The translations under genes were made by a program, and so were the position numbers. The notes below the pieces were generated by a model. That model saw nothing but the letters and a program-made list of their open reading frames with translations. It was not told the DNA's origin and ran no database searches. A DNA stretch of 64,000 nucleotides from Corbicula japonica (taxonomy: Eukaryota > Mollusca > Bivalvia > Venerida > Cyrenidae), in contig JAZAYU010000001.1 in assembly GCA_038501625.1 (NCBI GenBank), positions 9,537,374-9,601,373 of the forward strand, in the 5' to 3' direction. Shown piece by piece: positions 27,901 through 42,900 of the stretch; within the stretch, counting starts at the first letter, position 1, and each line of letters begins with the position of its first letter.

Positions 27901-30900
27901 CCATGCTGAACCAATGGTCAAAGTATTTTGGTATTAAGGCTTAATTACCTAACCTTTCATGCAAAAAAACATGCATTTTATTTTCTGGTTCACTGTTTAC
28001 AAGAAAACAAATTTTAGAGATCCCGAGTGTGTACCGTTACTGACACAACGACTGAGGACAGTGCCCATGCAAAACAAGTAACTTGATGTTAATGATAACT
28101 TCTGAACAGAACTCAAACTCAAAGAGTAAACTGATGCAGTGGCAGAATTACCTCCTGATTCCAAACTTTTTATCAAGGCTTCAGTATCTACAACAATATC
28201 AAATGTTGCACCAAACTGTTGTTTTCATATTCCTAATGGAGTCAGAGTAACTTTCTAGAATTCTGTAGAACTTTTAGGCATTTTCTGCTCATTTTAACTG
28301 TAGCTTTAAACAGTTTTTAGCAACTCCCATCTTTTGGGACTGTCATCTTTTTGTAACGTTTGGAATCTCTCACCTTAAATTATATTTGTGTATTCTCTGT
28401 ATTTTGATTAATTTAAGATTTTACTGAATTTCTGAAATAATGTATACTTTAAAGGTAGGGGTGTACACAAGAATTATTGTGTTTACCATTTACTCCCTGC
28501 AATATGGCTAATATCACATGTGCAACCTGTGTAGATCCAGATCAGCTTGCACATCCCTTCCATTTGATCAAGATCTACATATTATGCTTCTTGGTCAAAA
28601 ATAACATAATGAATCCAGGACAGAAAATTGTTGATCCTGATTATCTCTGCGCTTGAGTAAAGGGTTATACACAAACTAAAATATCTTAATTGTAACCATT
28701 AAAAAAAAATTAAACTTGTATATTCTTAAACAATAGAAAAAAATAACATGCCCAATTAAAATTCAAATTTTTCTTCATTAAATATTAGCTAAAACACTAT
28801 ACTAGATGAGATATAGCCACATGGGCAACTGGTGTATATTCAGATCAGACTGGTACATGTGAAGTCTGATCAGGATCTACACAGTAACTGTTTCTCTTCT
28901 CGGTCTGAAATAACCTAATGAATCCAGTGTAGATCCTGATCACACTCAAATGATGTGCATGCTGATCTGGATCTACTTTGGTACTATGATGCATGGGGAA
29001 ATATCTACAACTTACAAAAGCTTTCAGACAAATACAATTTTAAAAAAGAAAATAAGAGCAAATAAAATGCAACAACTGTAAATTGAAAACAATCAAGCAA
29101 CTAATTTGAGCCTTTTTGAAATATCCAGGATCAAGAAAATCTTTAGATATAAAGTTGAGGAAAAATGCAAGATGCTTGAAGCTGGAAACTTGTGCGTACT
29201 ACAGTGTACATAGGTGTAGCAACCATTTTAACACTTTACTTGATATATGACTTTATGGCGTGGGGGAACAGTGTAATACTATGTCCACATCAGCCAGATC
29301 ATATGAACACTAGCCTATATAATTATGGAATAAAGGGTTAACCTATCATAGAAAGATATAACCTCAGTGGCTTAGTTCAATTCATTATTTTTTAAAAAGT
29401 ATCTCAGAACCTCATATTAGCCAAAATTGAGAATTTCAGTGACCAATCAGGAATAACAGTAATAGGATTTGGGGACTGTGAAGCTGAAACAACGGAGCAT
29501 CAAACTGACTGAAATTCAATGTCTACAAAACTGATCATTTTAGACATTCTGGACTGGTAAATGCAGCAGTTTTTTAAAAAAGCATTTTACTGCTCTGCTA
29601 TTATTTTTTAAACTTATAATACATTTTTACATACTGTATTTTGGAACGCTATTTCTTAGTAGGGTTCTAACCCAGTGATAAGAATATACTGTGATGACAC
29701 AATAAGAATGACCTAGTAAGTCAATTTTTCTTCAACAGATGAAGATTTTGATGTTTGACCATCTATTGACCAAGAAATCTTCAGCATTCACCCTCACAAT
29801 ACAACCAACAATACTAGGGTATCCATCAGTTGTGGGCTGATATGTTACGATCTGAGGCTCTGAGCATATCAGATACACTCATGAAAGACCATAAAAGCTT
29901 GTTGAATTAACTGTTAACTTTACTGCTTTAACTTAACTTAATCCCTATTTATCTTGCTATATCTAAGATTCATGCTAAGAAGCTTACTTTCAGTAATGTA
30001 GCATGACCATATAACATATATATAAATGATTTATTTTTCTTGTAATTAATCCTTTACTCCATATATATGCATTTTAACACACGTGCAGCTCTAAACTGGT
30101 CAGAAATAGCCTTATGAATCTAAAATAGAACAGTGTAGATCCTGATCATAAGGCAGAGATGTGCTGGCTGATCTGGATCTACACAATTCACCAATCCTAC
30201 AAAGGCACAAACATATGGAGGAAAGGGTTACTTTTACATTCCACTTATGCAGTATTTCTCTTAAACTGCTGTTGCAACTAATGCTTTGGAAAAATTAAAT
30301 CTGCAACTGAGATAAACTTAAAAGATATAAAGCACTCAGCAAAATGCATCAAATTCATTGGTCTTGCAATTATAAAATGTTTGTTCAAAGTTAGCCCTGG
30401 ACCGCTGCTAAGTATAATCTTTGTCGTAATCAAGCACTACCAGTTTTTAAAATGTGAATCATAAACACACTAAAGCAAGCTTTAAACACGCACAGCCACA
30501 AAATAAAATAATAATAAACCTTTATTTCTATGGTGATGATGTCTTAATATATCGTGACTTCCTGATTCTTTGTGACCTACTGCAAGAAATCGCTACAGCA
30601 GTTGATAAAGGGTTCACTACATACAGTGAAGTTATCTCTACTCCATGGGATCAGGCTTATATCCTAAAGACCAGTGTAGATCCAGATTGGCCTGCATATC
30701 TGTACAGTCTGATCTGGATCTAAATTGTTCACTTTGTGGTCAGATATAACCTAATGAACATTACAAGTAACTAGTGTACATTTAGATCAGTGCCCAAGGT
30801 TATAAAACTGAGCATGGAAACCAGTCTCAAATCTCAAGCATCTGATTGGCTGAAATGGCGACCAGTCGCCATTTCAGCCAATCAGATGCTTGAGATTTGA

Positions 30901-33900
30901 GACTGATTTTCAATCTCAGCTTTATAACCTTGGGACCAGACATAAGATGTTCAGGCTGATTTGGATCTACACTGGTGCCACACAGGATAAAAGCTGTATT
31001 CATGGATTAAAGTGTTAACAAAGTATTAATAAAGACACACTACAGTATCAAACAAGGTAAAGTACCAGAAATACTGTTTAGCAGATGTTAATAAAAAAAA
31101 TGATTATGGCAAATATAAATCCTTCCCGGCATTTTCACATACCTGGGCTCGTCGGAGATGGAATAGCTATCCCACGAAGCCTTAGCTGAGCGTGAATCGC
31201 TCAAGAGAGAAAATGAACATAGAGCAAGCACAGTTCAACAAAATATATATATAAGACACACACAATAAACTGTGGCATGATTTTATTTTGCAAGGAACAA
31301 TTTTCTTGTTTGGGTTTATTATTCTTGTATGATATACCGTTTCATAGTTAATTTTTGCTGAGGTTCAAAATGGTGCTTTTGCCTCAAAAAACACAATATA
31401 TATAAACATTAAAATGGCACAAAATAATACCACAGTACCAGTCTGCCAGATCAACATAAATTTTGCGTATCTCATAACAAAACATTTAGGAGATACGATA
31501 GATTCACGCTCAACCCGCAAACTGTTCCTACATTAGAAAGAATTCCCACAAGCGGAAACAGAGAAAGATCTGCAAAACTGATGTTTTCAACAGTTAATTC
31601 TGCAGTATTTTCTTCATTTGGTAAAATTGCTATCTCTAAACAACAAGCCTGGACCAATTAAGCCTTTCCTCTATAGATACACCTAAATTCCATGGGCGAA
31701 CACTTTAGATCTATATCAGCCAGCACATCCGTGCCGTCTGATCAGGATCTAAACTGTTGGCTTTTTGGTCAGAAAGAACCTAATGAATCAAAAAGTGAAC
31801 AGTTTAGATCCTGATCAGACAGCAATAAAGGTGTATATATGAAGTAAAGGGTTAAGCTATATAGAAAACATTCCCACAGGTATAGACTGTATAAGGGTGC
31901 TATACTGACAGTCATTAGAAAGTTACCACTTTTACAGTGGCTTTGTCATTGACCAAAATTGAACCAGTTGCTATGACATAGTATCACTGGAAAAAACTTG
32001 CAATTTCAAATGATTTACACCTTGTAGACAAAGCTGAATATCTGATAGAAACGTTGAAATCAACAGGGAAAAATACATTATTCATTGTGGTCATGGGAAA
32101 ATATGTCTAAAGCTGTCTTACTTTTTTCACAGCATGGAAGATTGAATTTACTAAGAAAAAGAATGTTTGCAGTGATTCCCTTTATGAAAACCTCTACTCT
32201 TTAGTTGGCCTAAATCTGGCAATGTTTTAGTTGACAATTGCTGAGAAATTTGCAGAAAACTGGAAATAGGCTTATCGGGGACAACCCTGTGTGTTATTTT
32301 TGATATTAGAGCTTGTGTCAAACACCTCCATTAGTGAACAGCTATATAAATAAATGACCATGAATATTTTATGAATTTTATGAATCACTTTAAGCTGGTA
32401 GTAATTACCAGAGTGGTAACTTTCTTTTGATGGCAGGTATAATTTATATAGATAAAGGTCATATTTTCAGCTATACCTTGCTGGGGTGGAGCCAAGTGGT
32501 TTACAAATGACTGGTGAGAATTTGTGGCAAAATATGCTGAAATAAAATGTAATAAAAACTGTTCAAGAAAACATCATGTTCAAAACAAAAATTCCTTCTG
32601 AGTAATTTTCAACACATGATGTTTTTGTTTTTGTTTTTCAAACCTGTTTCAATGTCAGTTACTTTTTTGCTTTCAGGTAGTTTCCATTTCTTGTGGGAAT
32701 CCTGTTTCAATACAAACAGCTGACTATTTAAAGTAAAACCAACAACCCAGAAGAGCTTCCTAGTAAATAGCTTTCTATCACTCTATTTTAGAGTTCAAGG
32801 GAAAATTATTGATTTTTTTAGATGTGCAGCAAAAATCAAATTGCACAAAACCTGCACGCTTTTTCCGTCTTCCTACAAAAGTTACATATTGATTAATAGT
32901 TTTTTATGTAGTCTTGTTTCCATTTATCTTTAACAAAATTTAGATTAAAATAAAAATGAATGATATTTTCACTATCTGAAAATACTTTTTGAGGAAGCAT
33001 ATGGGTGTGCTTTTCAGTCCTGTCTATGCTAATAACCCCAGATATCTTTGATTTTCAATTACATTTCACCACAACACTTAATTTAAAGACTAAAACCTTA
33101 GTAATACACCTTTTTCCCTGGGATTTATGTCAAAGTCATTTTCACTACAGTTCATATATTACTGTACAATATTCAATATGACATTAAGCCTTACTGAAGT
33201 GAACATCTGTCTGATGTGTGTCTGAGGTCCCTTCAGCAGCTGTAAAGTTATGCTCATGTACAAGCAATGACATACTATTTTGAACTTATTTTAAAGTCTA
33301 TTAATTTGACCTTGCACCAAAAGCCTGGGTCATAGTCTTGATGTAAGACACTCTGCTCAACTGGTGTGAACCAAGTTTGCTCCTTTGACTACATTTGAAT
33401 GAATGATCATGTTGAGAGACTAGTGTTTCACAATTTTAGGTCTTTTAAATTATTAGTGTGACCTTGACCTTTGAGACATGGGCTATGGTTCTTGAAAGTG
33501 ACAGTCTCATAAAGGAGAACATTTGGGTTGTGACTTTGGCATACTGAAATGTTTCAAATGGGATAGAGAGGACTAATTAAAATGCCGGAGAAGTGTAGAC
33601 ATTGTTGCAGCTAAAATCAATGTTTTCTTGGTTTACCTCACCACAAACTAGGCAGAATATTCCTTTGCTTTCCCATGCTCATTGCATATTAATAGTGTAA
33701 CCCTAGTGTCATATGTAGTTACAAATGTTTGTTGCAATTTTTTTCTGATATCACAATATAAGCAATTCCAAGATCTATTTGTTAAAGAATCATGCAAATC
33801 TTGCAATCAATCTAAACTGCTAAGTGCTATAAAATGGGTCAGTGAAACAGTTTATTGTATGTACAGTTATAACCCTTTCCTCCTTATCTACGCCTTTTTA

Positions 33901-36900
33901 AGCATGTGCGACCAGTGTAGATCAAGATCAGCTGGCACATCCGTGCCGTCAGATCAGGATCTGCACTGGTCCCATTTTGGTCAGCAATAACCTAATGAAT
34001 CAAAAAGCAAACAGTTTAGATCCTGTTCAGATGGCACAGATATGCCGACTGATCTGGATCTAAACTGTTCGCCCAAGCAAAAAAGTATCTATGGAGGAAA
34101 GGGTTAACTGAGAATAATTTAATATTCACATGTTAGTGAAATATTGGCTTTCAGTAAGAAAACAACTACATATATATTTCTAGGATTACATTATTAGATT
34201 TCACTTGCCATGATGCATTCTAGATTAGTCTTGTCCACCATACAGATTTATTTTTCAAATCTTGCAAACACAAAACTTTATAGATGACTGTACAACATAA
34301 ACAATGCAATAATTTATTATATTAGTACTTTGCTTGCCCATTCATTGTTCAGAGGTGTTCTGCAGAAATTTATTGACTGAAGGGCACCAGTGTAGACCTT
34401 GATCTGACTGTACAACTATTCAACCTGATCAGGGTCTTCACTGGTAGCAAATGTGACATAGGTCATAATAGCTTCAAAGGATTAAACAACTTTAAGTTCG
34501 TGTCAGTGAATTAGCATACATAAGATATGCATGAAAATTAATGTTATAAGTGTTGTTGTTTTTTTTTTATTTCTGTCTTTATCAACAAATAATTCATATA
34601 TTATATATTATGTCATCCATATTTTTTGCCTTCCAAGGCATTCTATACATCATAAGAATAAAAGAAGTCTCTCTTTATAAAGTTGGGGGGATTCGTCAAC
34701 CTCTAACATTTTAGAATATTAACAGACAATTCTTACTGAATATAAAATCTTTATCCAACAAGACACCAACAAGCAAATGTTAAAACCTGTCTATTGTACA
34801 TACCTGATATGTCTTGAGCATCCACATTAATTGACCTTGACCTTCGAACAATGCCCTTGATGGAACTATGACGGTACGAACGGCTCGCCTTTTTGCCGAA
34901 ACTGAGCAATCTCTGTCGTGGAGAAGATCTCTTCAAGACATCGCTCAGTAACTCCATCAGCTGGGTATCAACTGAAACAATTACAATAAAGTTTGTGACT
35001 GACAGTGGAGACCAGTCACAAATCTCAAGCATCTGACTGGTTGACAATGAGACCAGTCTCCAAATGATCAATCAAACACTAGAATTTTGAGACTGGTTTC
35101 CCATCTCAGTTTCATGATCCAAGTTGTAAAACTCATAGACTAGTACATGTTTTCTCTTATACTGACATAGAAAAAATGTTGCAGTGATTAAAGAACTTAG
35201 TGTTTAATCATCTAGAACTAAAAATTCTAAAGCATTAACTGGAGCCCCAGTCTAGAAACTCCAGCTCTTGGTTAGTTTAGAGACTTTAGAGACTGGATTT
35301 CAACCAATCAGTTGTCAGACTATCTCCAGTTTAAGTTTTACAACAATCTAAACAAAAATTATACATGCTTGGGTAGCTCACATTATGTCAATAATGGATT
35401 ATGCTGTTACAACTGCCATACTCTGAAAATAATTGTTTATTTCAAAATGGTATTTAAAAAGAAGTTGTTTTCCACTGACCCTGATCTGTACTACACTCCT
35501 AAATTCTATATTTTCTTGAGAAGAAAAAATATTCTTGAGAAGAACTAGAACGTGTCCTCGGACACTAATGTCCCCACTGCTGCAACAACAATTGTAATAA
35601 CAAAGGGTGCCAAAAACTCTGTTAAACATGGCAGCAGGAAAAAATATTTTCTTTACCATCATCTACACATCCTGCTTGATCATCTATGCAAGTTTGAAAG
35701 AAATCTGCCTTATAGTTTAGGAGGAGTTGATGCCACAAGATTTGGATAATCTTGAGTGGTAAGTTTTCAAAGCAGTTAATTTCTAGTAATGGAATGAAAT
35801 ATCTGACATAATGTACTTATGTATAGGAGTATTTATTTCAAAGAACATAGACTCCTTTTCCCAAGACAACTGGGCTTTAGATAATAAAATTTAAATGAGT
35901 ATCAATTTGTATGTCTCTTTGATGTTTATTTCCTAAAAATAAGCCTTAAGCTGTACCGACTTACTTTGATTAGCATCAATATCCCTGACAAAGCTAAGTT
36001 TTGTGACGCAGGATGTGGAAATAAAGTCTGACAACATCCCCAGGTGCACTCGGGTGCCTGCTATGTACCCACTCTGTAACTTCTTGATTGTACCTATCAG
36101 AGAGCTTGGGGGCTGCTGGAACTGATCTAAAAGTAGATAATATTGAAAATTTTATTGCAGATGTGAAAAAGGATTGTAAAATACATTATTTAAAAAAATG
36201 TTACTAGTATATAATTATATTGAATGTTATAATTATCCTTGATCTGTATAAGCCCTTTACTTCATGTAGATCCAGTGTAGATCCAGATCAGCCTGCACAT
36301 CTTTTTTCAGACCAAGAAGCAAACAATAAATCCTGAGTAGGCTTATCTGAATCTACACCTGTCACTCAATGGATATCAGGTCTGGAGGTTATAAAGCTGG
36401 GATTGGAAACCAGTTTCAAATCTCAAGCATCTGATTGGCTGAAATGACGACTGGTCGCCATTTCAGCCAATCAGATGCTTGAGATTTGAGACTGGTTTCC
36501 ATGCTCAGTTTTATAACCTTGGGCACTGGTATAATCATGCAGTAAACTGATAACAAATAAAGTAACATTTAATCTTTTGTTTCTTTCTACAGAAAAGATT
36601 AAACATGTATTATTTCATTTACATTAAAATATCTCATTGGATATTTTTAGTACATTACACTTATTGAATGTTTTTGTCCTCAAATAACATATGAACTTAA
36701 CAACAAATTAATATCAAGAACAATACAACAAATAACAATGACTTATGGAAATATTGCAATATGCATTAATATGCGAATTATGGCAATCCAGAAATTTTGT
36801 CTAAATCATTTATGTCTGCTTTGAAAACATTTCATATAAATTTTTGTACCAATATTTTTACTGTGTTTCACTACCTATTTTCTTTTCAATCAGTCAACAA

Positions 36901-39900
36901 TTTTTAAAATATAAAATATAACATAAGCTTATAGAAGTTTCTAAAAAGGCTTTTTGATGGTTCGTGTAAAAAAATCACACAGAGAAAACAAAAGGAGAGA
37001 GCTTCAAATTTCGAAAACAAGTGCATAAAACTTGAATTACATTGTGTCATGCAAATGCTGACATTGTTACTGACATCAAAGTGAGTAGGATATCTCTCCT
37101 TATATTTGAACTGGTTGAACTTAACAGTATCTGTTGAATCAATATATCTGTTTCAAAAGTTTACTTGTATACAATGACATTGCATACATTGAAATCTTTT
37201 GACGCTGTTACAAGTTCTGGAAAGACAGATAATTGTGAAATACAGACACCCAAGGATGTTGCAGTCAAGACATTGGGAAAGTGTGAAATAAGCAATATTA
37301 ACATTTATTTATTTTTTTAAATTTAAGATGTAGCAAAATCATTTTCAATAGATTCATAGCTAAAAATGCTTATTGGAAATGCTTGATTTACAAAGACGAT
37401 GTACTTGATAGTAAATATTTATAATTATAAGTTGCATAAAACAGTTATCATCCTGATTTATGATCAAATTTTAAGTCTCTTGTATAGCAGTACCAACAGA
37501 ATGATTACCCGGTACCAACAAAAGGTGTACAATTAGTACCCATTGGAATTTCCATAATTGTTTATAAATGGAAGTACCATTTCTTGTAATAATATACCCA
37601 TTAAGAATTAAATTTTATCAGGTAAAATATAAATAAAAAGGTAAAGAAAACTTTGTACGGTATTTATTACAAGCTATAAAAGTGTTATCTTCCCTCACCA
37701 TATATTTTTATCATTGTATTTGTTAAGCTTTATATCTGATTAAATAATGAGGAAGACTTGTGTACAATGTACTGCTGGGCTTGTGTACACAGGGCATTGA
37801 TGCCTCATTCTGCACTTTGCTTTCTACAGACAAACAAGGGAAATTCTAAAAGCATTCCAGCCAAACAATCGCAAAAATACACTTGTTCATAATCTGTAAA
37901 AGTTTGAAAGAAATACACTGCAATAAGAATGAATAGTTAAACTCTCATAATTCCATATAGATGCATTACATGGAAAATAACAAAACTAGAATGTTGTGTT
38001 CCGCGGAACACATTGTGTCGCCTGCTTGCAAAAAGTGAAAATGTGGGCCTATGTTTAATCATATATAATAAAATGTTTTTATTCAAGCTGATTTCAATAC
38101 TACACCACAGAACACATGAGTCACCTAAATTGCATTTGAAAGGGAAATAACTAAAAAATGGTGAAACCTGAGTTATCATTCTTCACCAATTGGTATGTGC
38201 ATGCAGATGAAATATTCAAAGAATTAAGTGAACTGAACAAGTACTTTCAATTTTACAGGCAACATTATGTTTCATGTTAAAGTTGCATTTGAAAGGGTCA
38301 TAACTCATAAAATATTAAAACAGGATTTTTCATTCTTTTTGTCACCAATGTCGTTGTTCATGCAGATGATTTATTCCAAGTATTAAGTGAATAGGAAAAA
38401 TACTTTTCAAAGTTATATGCAACATTAGGTTGCATTTGAAAGGGACATTATTCACAAATAGTTAAACAGGAGTTATGTTGTTGTATCTGATGTTGTTATT
38501 CATGAAGATGAAATATTTCAAGTATTATGTTAATAACACAAGTACTTTAAAAAATATAGGCAACATAAAGTTTCATGTTAAAGTTTCATGTGAAAGGGAC
38601 ATAGGTCATAAAAAAGTCAAACAGGAGTTATCATTCTTTTTGTTAGTGATGACGTTGTTCATGAAGATGATATATTCTGAATTTTAAGTGAACAGGACAA
38701 GAACTTTCAAAATTAATGTCAACATTAGTTCCGTGTTAAAGTTGCATTTGAAAGGGGCATAACTCAAAAAATATTCAAACAGAAGTTATGGTCCTTACTG
38801 TAACCGATGTTGTTGTTCCTGAAGATGATATATTCCAAGTTTTAAGTGAAAAGGACAAGTACTTTCAAAGTTATGAGCAACATTAAGTTTCATGTCAAAG
38901 TTTTATTTGAAAGGGGCACAACTCAAAAAATATTGAACAGGAGTTATCATTCTTGTTGTCACAGATGGCATTGTTCATGCAGATGATATATTACAAGTAT
39001 TAAGTTAATAGGACAAGTACTTTCAAAGTTATAGGCAACATTAAGTTTCATATTAAAGTTCCATATAAAAGTCATTTGAAAGGGGCATAACTCAAAAAAT
39101 ACTGAAACAGGGGTTATGATTCTTGTTGTAACCGATGTTGTTGTTCATGCAGATGATATATTCCAAGTATTAAGTTAATAGGACAAGTACTTTCAAAGTT
39201 ATTGGCAAAATTAAGTTTCATATAAAAGTTCCATATTAAAGTCATTTGAAAGGGGCATAACTCAAAAAATACTGAAACAGGAGTTATCATTCTTGTTGTC
39301 ACAGATGACGTTGTTCATGCAGATCATATATTCCAAGTATTAAGTTAATAGGACAAGTACTTTCAAAGTTATTGGCAATATTAAGTTTCATATTAAAGTT
39401 GGGGGATTACCGGACGACGGCACTGCCGACAACAACGACGACAACGTCGCCGGACAATAGGATCCCTATGTGTCTACCCGCTATCGCAGGCGACACAAAA
39501 AGCCCAGTACACAGGTAACAATGGTTGCAGGAAAAATAACTTAAATTTAAATCATTAACAAATCACCTTCAAACATCACAGGTAAATTTGAAAAAAGTCC
39601 ACCCTGAATTTTGAGTTTGACAAGCAAACAAAGCCTTTCAAAATCAAAACTAAATCATGCCTAACAATCATATGTTCAATTTTGAAAGAAATCAGCCAAA
39701 TAAACATTTCACACACAAGATTTTTGGGTCATACAAACTAAATTTTGTTATTTGAGAAGTTTGTACAGTATTATTTTTTTTATTACATACCCATTAATGA
39801 TTTTAGCATAGTGCAGCGTTAATCCGCAAAATTAATACAACTCGTCTGATTAATAATTCCGTATCGCACATTGTCCCGTTTTCCGATTCTGTATTTTGCA

Positions 39901-42900
39901 GCTTCTGGTTGTTTCTACGTTTCAAAATGGCCGATTTCAAACAGCGATAAATTCACTAATTTAGATTTTTTGACTCCAATGACACTATTTCTTTAAAAAT
40001 AATCAAAGATTTCACGGTCTTTACAAAAAAAATAAAATGAAATCGTCAAAAAAGTGAAAGAAAGTTAAGTCAAATAGATAGTCATTGAGGATATAAATGG
40101 AACAAGCAAAAGACTACTGTTTTAGGAGCTAAGAAGTGTACATACCGTTCAACTATCCCAATATAAATATCCATTTACAACAATACTTCCTATTTTCTGT
40201 TTAAAGCCTGACCCTATAATTTGATGTAAACAAAGCTCGTTGCTGTGGTAAGAATGAAACACTTCCAAATCCTAGTCGTTACATATCGAATACCACGGTA
40301 AACACTTCCAGCATCTTCGGGTCTTGTCCAAATTTTGCTGTTATTGTTTTTAGTCCTTCAAAGATTTGAAAGTTTAATACTTCGTTATCTGTCAGAATCA
40401 ATCATGGCGCTTGAGAATGTAAACATTTGTTCGATGACGTAGAGATTCATGGTTTATTGTGACGTAATTGCTTACATCACATTTCACTATTCATTATTGA
40501 TTTAGTGCTCATTTAATTGGTAGTAAAATAAGGGTATATAATAAAAGGAACATTATACCAGTATGCAATCTGTAGGTTTGTATTATGTCTCGTTGCGTAT
40601 GTAAACCACATCAAGCTCGACCTTCGGTCTCGCGTGATATTGTTTACATACCCAACTCGACCAATACAAACCTACAGATTGCATACTGTTATAATATTCC
40701 ATATTTACTGAAAAAGCTTTTTTTTCTGCCAGACAAGCTCAAATATTGTAAGTTTAGCGTAAGTATGGTCACCTCAAACAATTTTCTGTCAAATGAACGA
40801 TTATGACTCAAAAAAATTAGTTAGGACTGTACAGGTTCACAGAAAAACTACAAATGACTTAAAAAATTACAAGCATGCAATATGCAAGACTGGTTATAAA
40901 ATGCCATGCAGTTCATGTTTTTTCATGTACAAGTTTTTTTTTTACTGAAATATCTGCAAAAAATTTGACCCAAATATCATGACAATTTATATTTCAACCT
41001 TTCTATCACTAATGTAATGGACTTGACCCACTCTATCAATGTAAAGGCTTTTTATTTCAGTAGGTTTATTGATAGATAAGAGTATATGTTTTACAGACAT
41101 TTGCATGCTGATAAAAAAATGTTTTTTCCCTGAACAGACATAAGCATAGATGTTGATGGGGTCCCTTGTTCACAAAAATTGACAAGGTTTTTTTTGTTTT
41201 TCTAAAGCCGACTATGAATATCTCAATATGACATCTGTCTTTTAATGTTACCAAATTCAATAGATTTGTATACACAAAAATTAATACGAAGATGGTACAG
41301 ATGTGCCATCTGACCTGCAGACATAATCTTCTTTGTTTTTGCCATCATCACTTCAATTTTCTAAGTAGGAAAAACAGAATTTCAATGTACAGCGTTTTTT
41401 AAAGATGGTATACATATTAAACTACCGTAAAAACCCTATGTTTTCGGGCAGCTTAAAATAATTATTTTTTTTCTTGGACGAAATCTTAGGGTCACGAAAA
41501 AATAATTATAAAAATCGCGGCCGAAAACTTAGGATTTTGTCCGCGTCGCCGACTATCCGAATACTAGTACAGTATACATGTCTTTTTATGAAATGCGTAT
41601 CGTAACTTAGCGTATTTTGTCTAAGTCTTTGGACGGAAAAAAAATATTTTTCTGGCTGAACGAATATTTAGAGAAGAGAATTTTCATTTAAAAAAAGATC
41701 GTTCGAACATTCAGACAGATGTACATTAATTGACACGTCCATAAATGTAAGCCTAGAATAAGTCAACACATTCCAGACGTTTCTACCTTTAAAAATCTGC
41801 TTACCATTGTCAAGGTATTAAGTCCATAGTTGCTAAACAAACATCCTATTGTTGTATAATCAACATTGCCAAAAGAATTGTGATGGCTGTCGCAGATAGG
41901 AGTGCAATAGATAAGTTGCAAACTGCTAATTCGGCAAAGTGCCGGTACTGCAGATTAAAACACAACCAGATCAGAAATTAGCATTAATTATACCAAATAC
42001 TATCAATCAAACAATCGACTGATTTAGAAATGAAATGAACCTAGTTTGTTGACGGGTTGCAATTTTTTGTAATACACCGTCGATCGATGTTTGAGCGGTG
42101 CACAGCGTTGTAAATTTGATGATTTTAGTCAATGTATATGTAACAATTCTCGGATATTTTAGGGGCAAGTATATTCGCTTAATTAAAAACACACATCGTT
42201 CATTTTATTTCTTACTCGTAATAAAATTAAACTCGCTTTTGAATAACGGTTTTAAAAACATCAGTTCTGTTCATAAAAAAAATATTGGCTAGAAACGAGT
42301 TATGATATTATCTTCGGAAAAACATTTGAGTAATCGAAAAATCATTTGAGTGAAAACAGTTTGGATATTATTAAGTGGCGATCATGTGATCAAGTAAAAA
42401 GTACATTAGATGTTTGCCCGCGGCAATCATAAAGTCGCAATATTTCGCACTTTATAGCCTAGTTGCGTAGCAACGTCTACAGATTTGAGATGACAGATTA
42501 CGAACTGAAGATAATCATTATTATAATTGTTTTAAATAAAAAGAACATTATATTTACCAGGGTACGATTTTATTACTTACAGCTTTGTTGTTACAATATT
42601 GATTACCGCAAATAAGATGATGACAAATAATTGTTCAGAAACAAACTCAATCGGCGGACAATGATGTATACAGTTATTTCTAAGTTCTTTTTTTAATATC
42701 AAAATCAAAACCAAGGTTTACAAACATATTTTTTATTACTAATTTAATAAAAACAGACGAATTTAGAATTGAAAATGCTGGCCGAAAACATAGGGTTAGC
42801 GAAAAATCGCCGAATTTTAGTGGCCAAATTTTTAGGGTCATTAAAAAAATTAATATTTTTTTAAAAAGACCGTGGCCGAAAACATAGGGTGACCGAAAAC

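Noticed and set aside
28152..28220. Longer version of microexon 14 beginning [16 protein letters not shown]
   Set aside because: The upstream AG would be open only in phase 0, incompatible with the phase-1 exons on both sides.
33682..33990. Plus-strand 102-codon frame ending [18 protein letters not shown]
   Set aside because: Ends inside a family A MITE; the same peptide recurs at 13478-13675 and 24275-24550.
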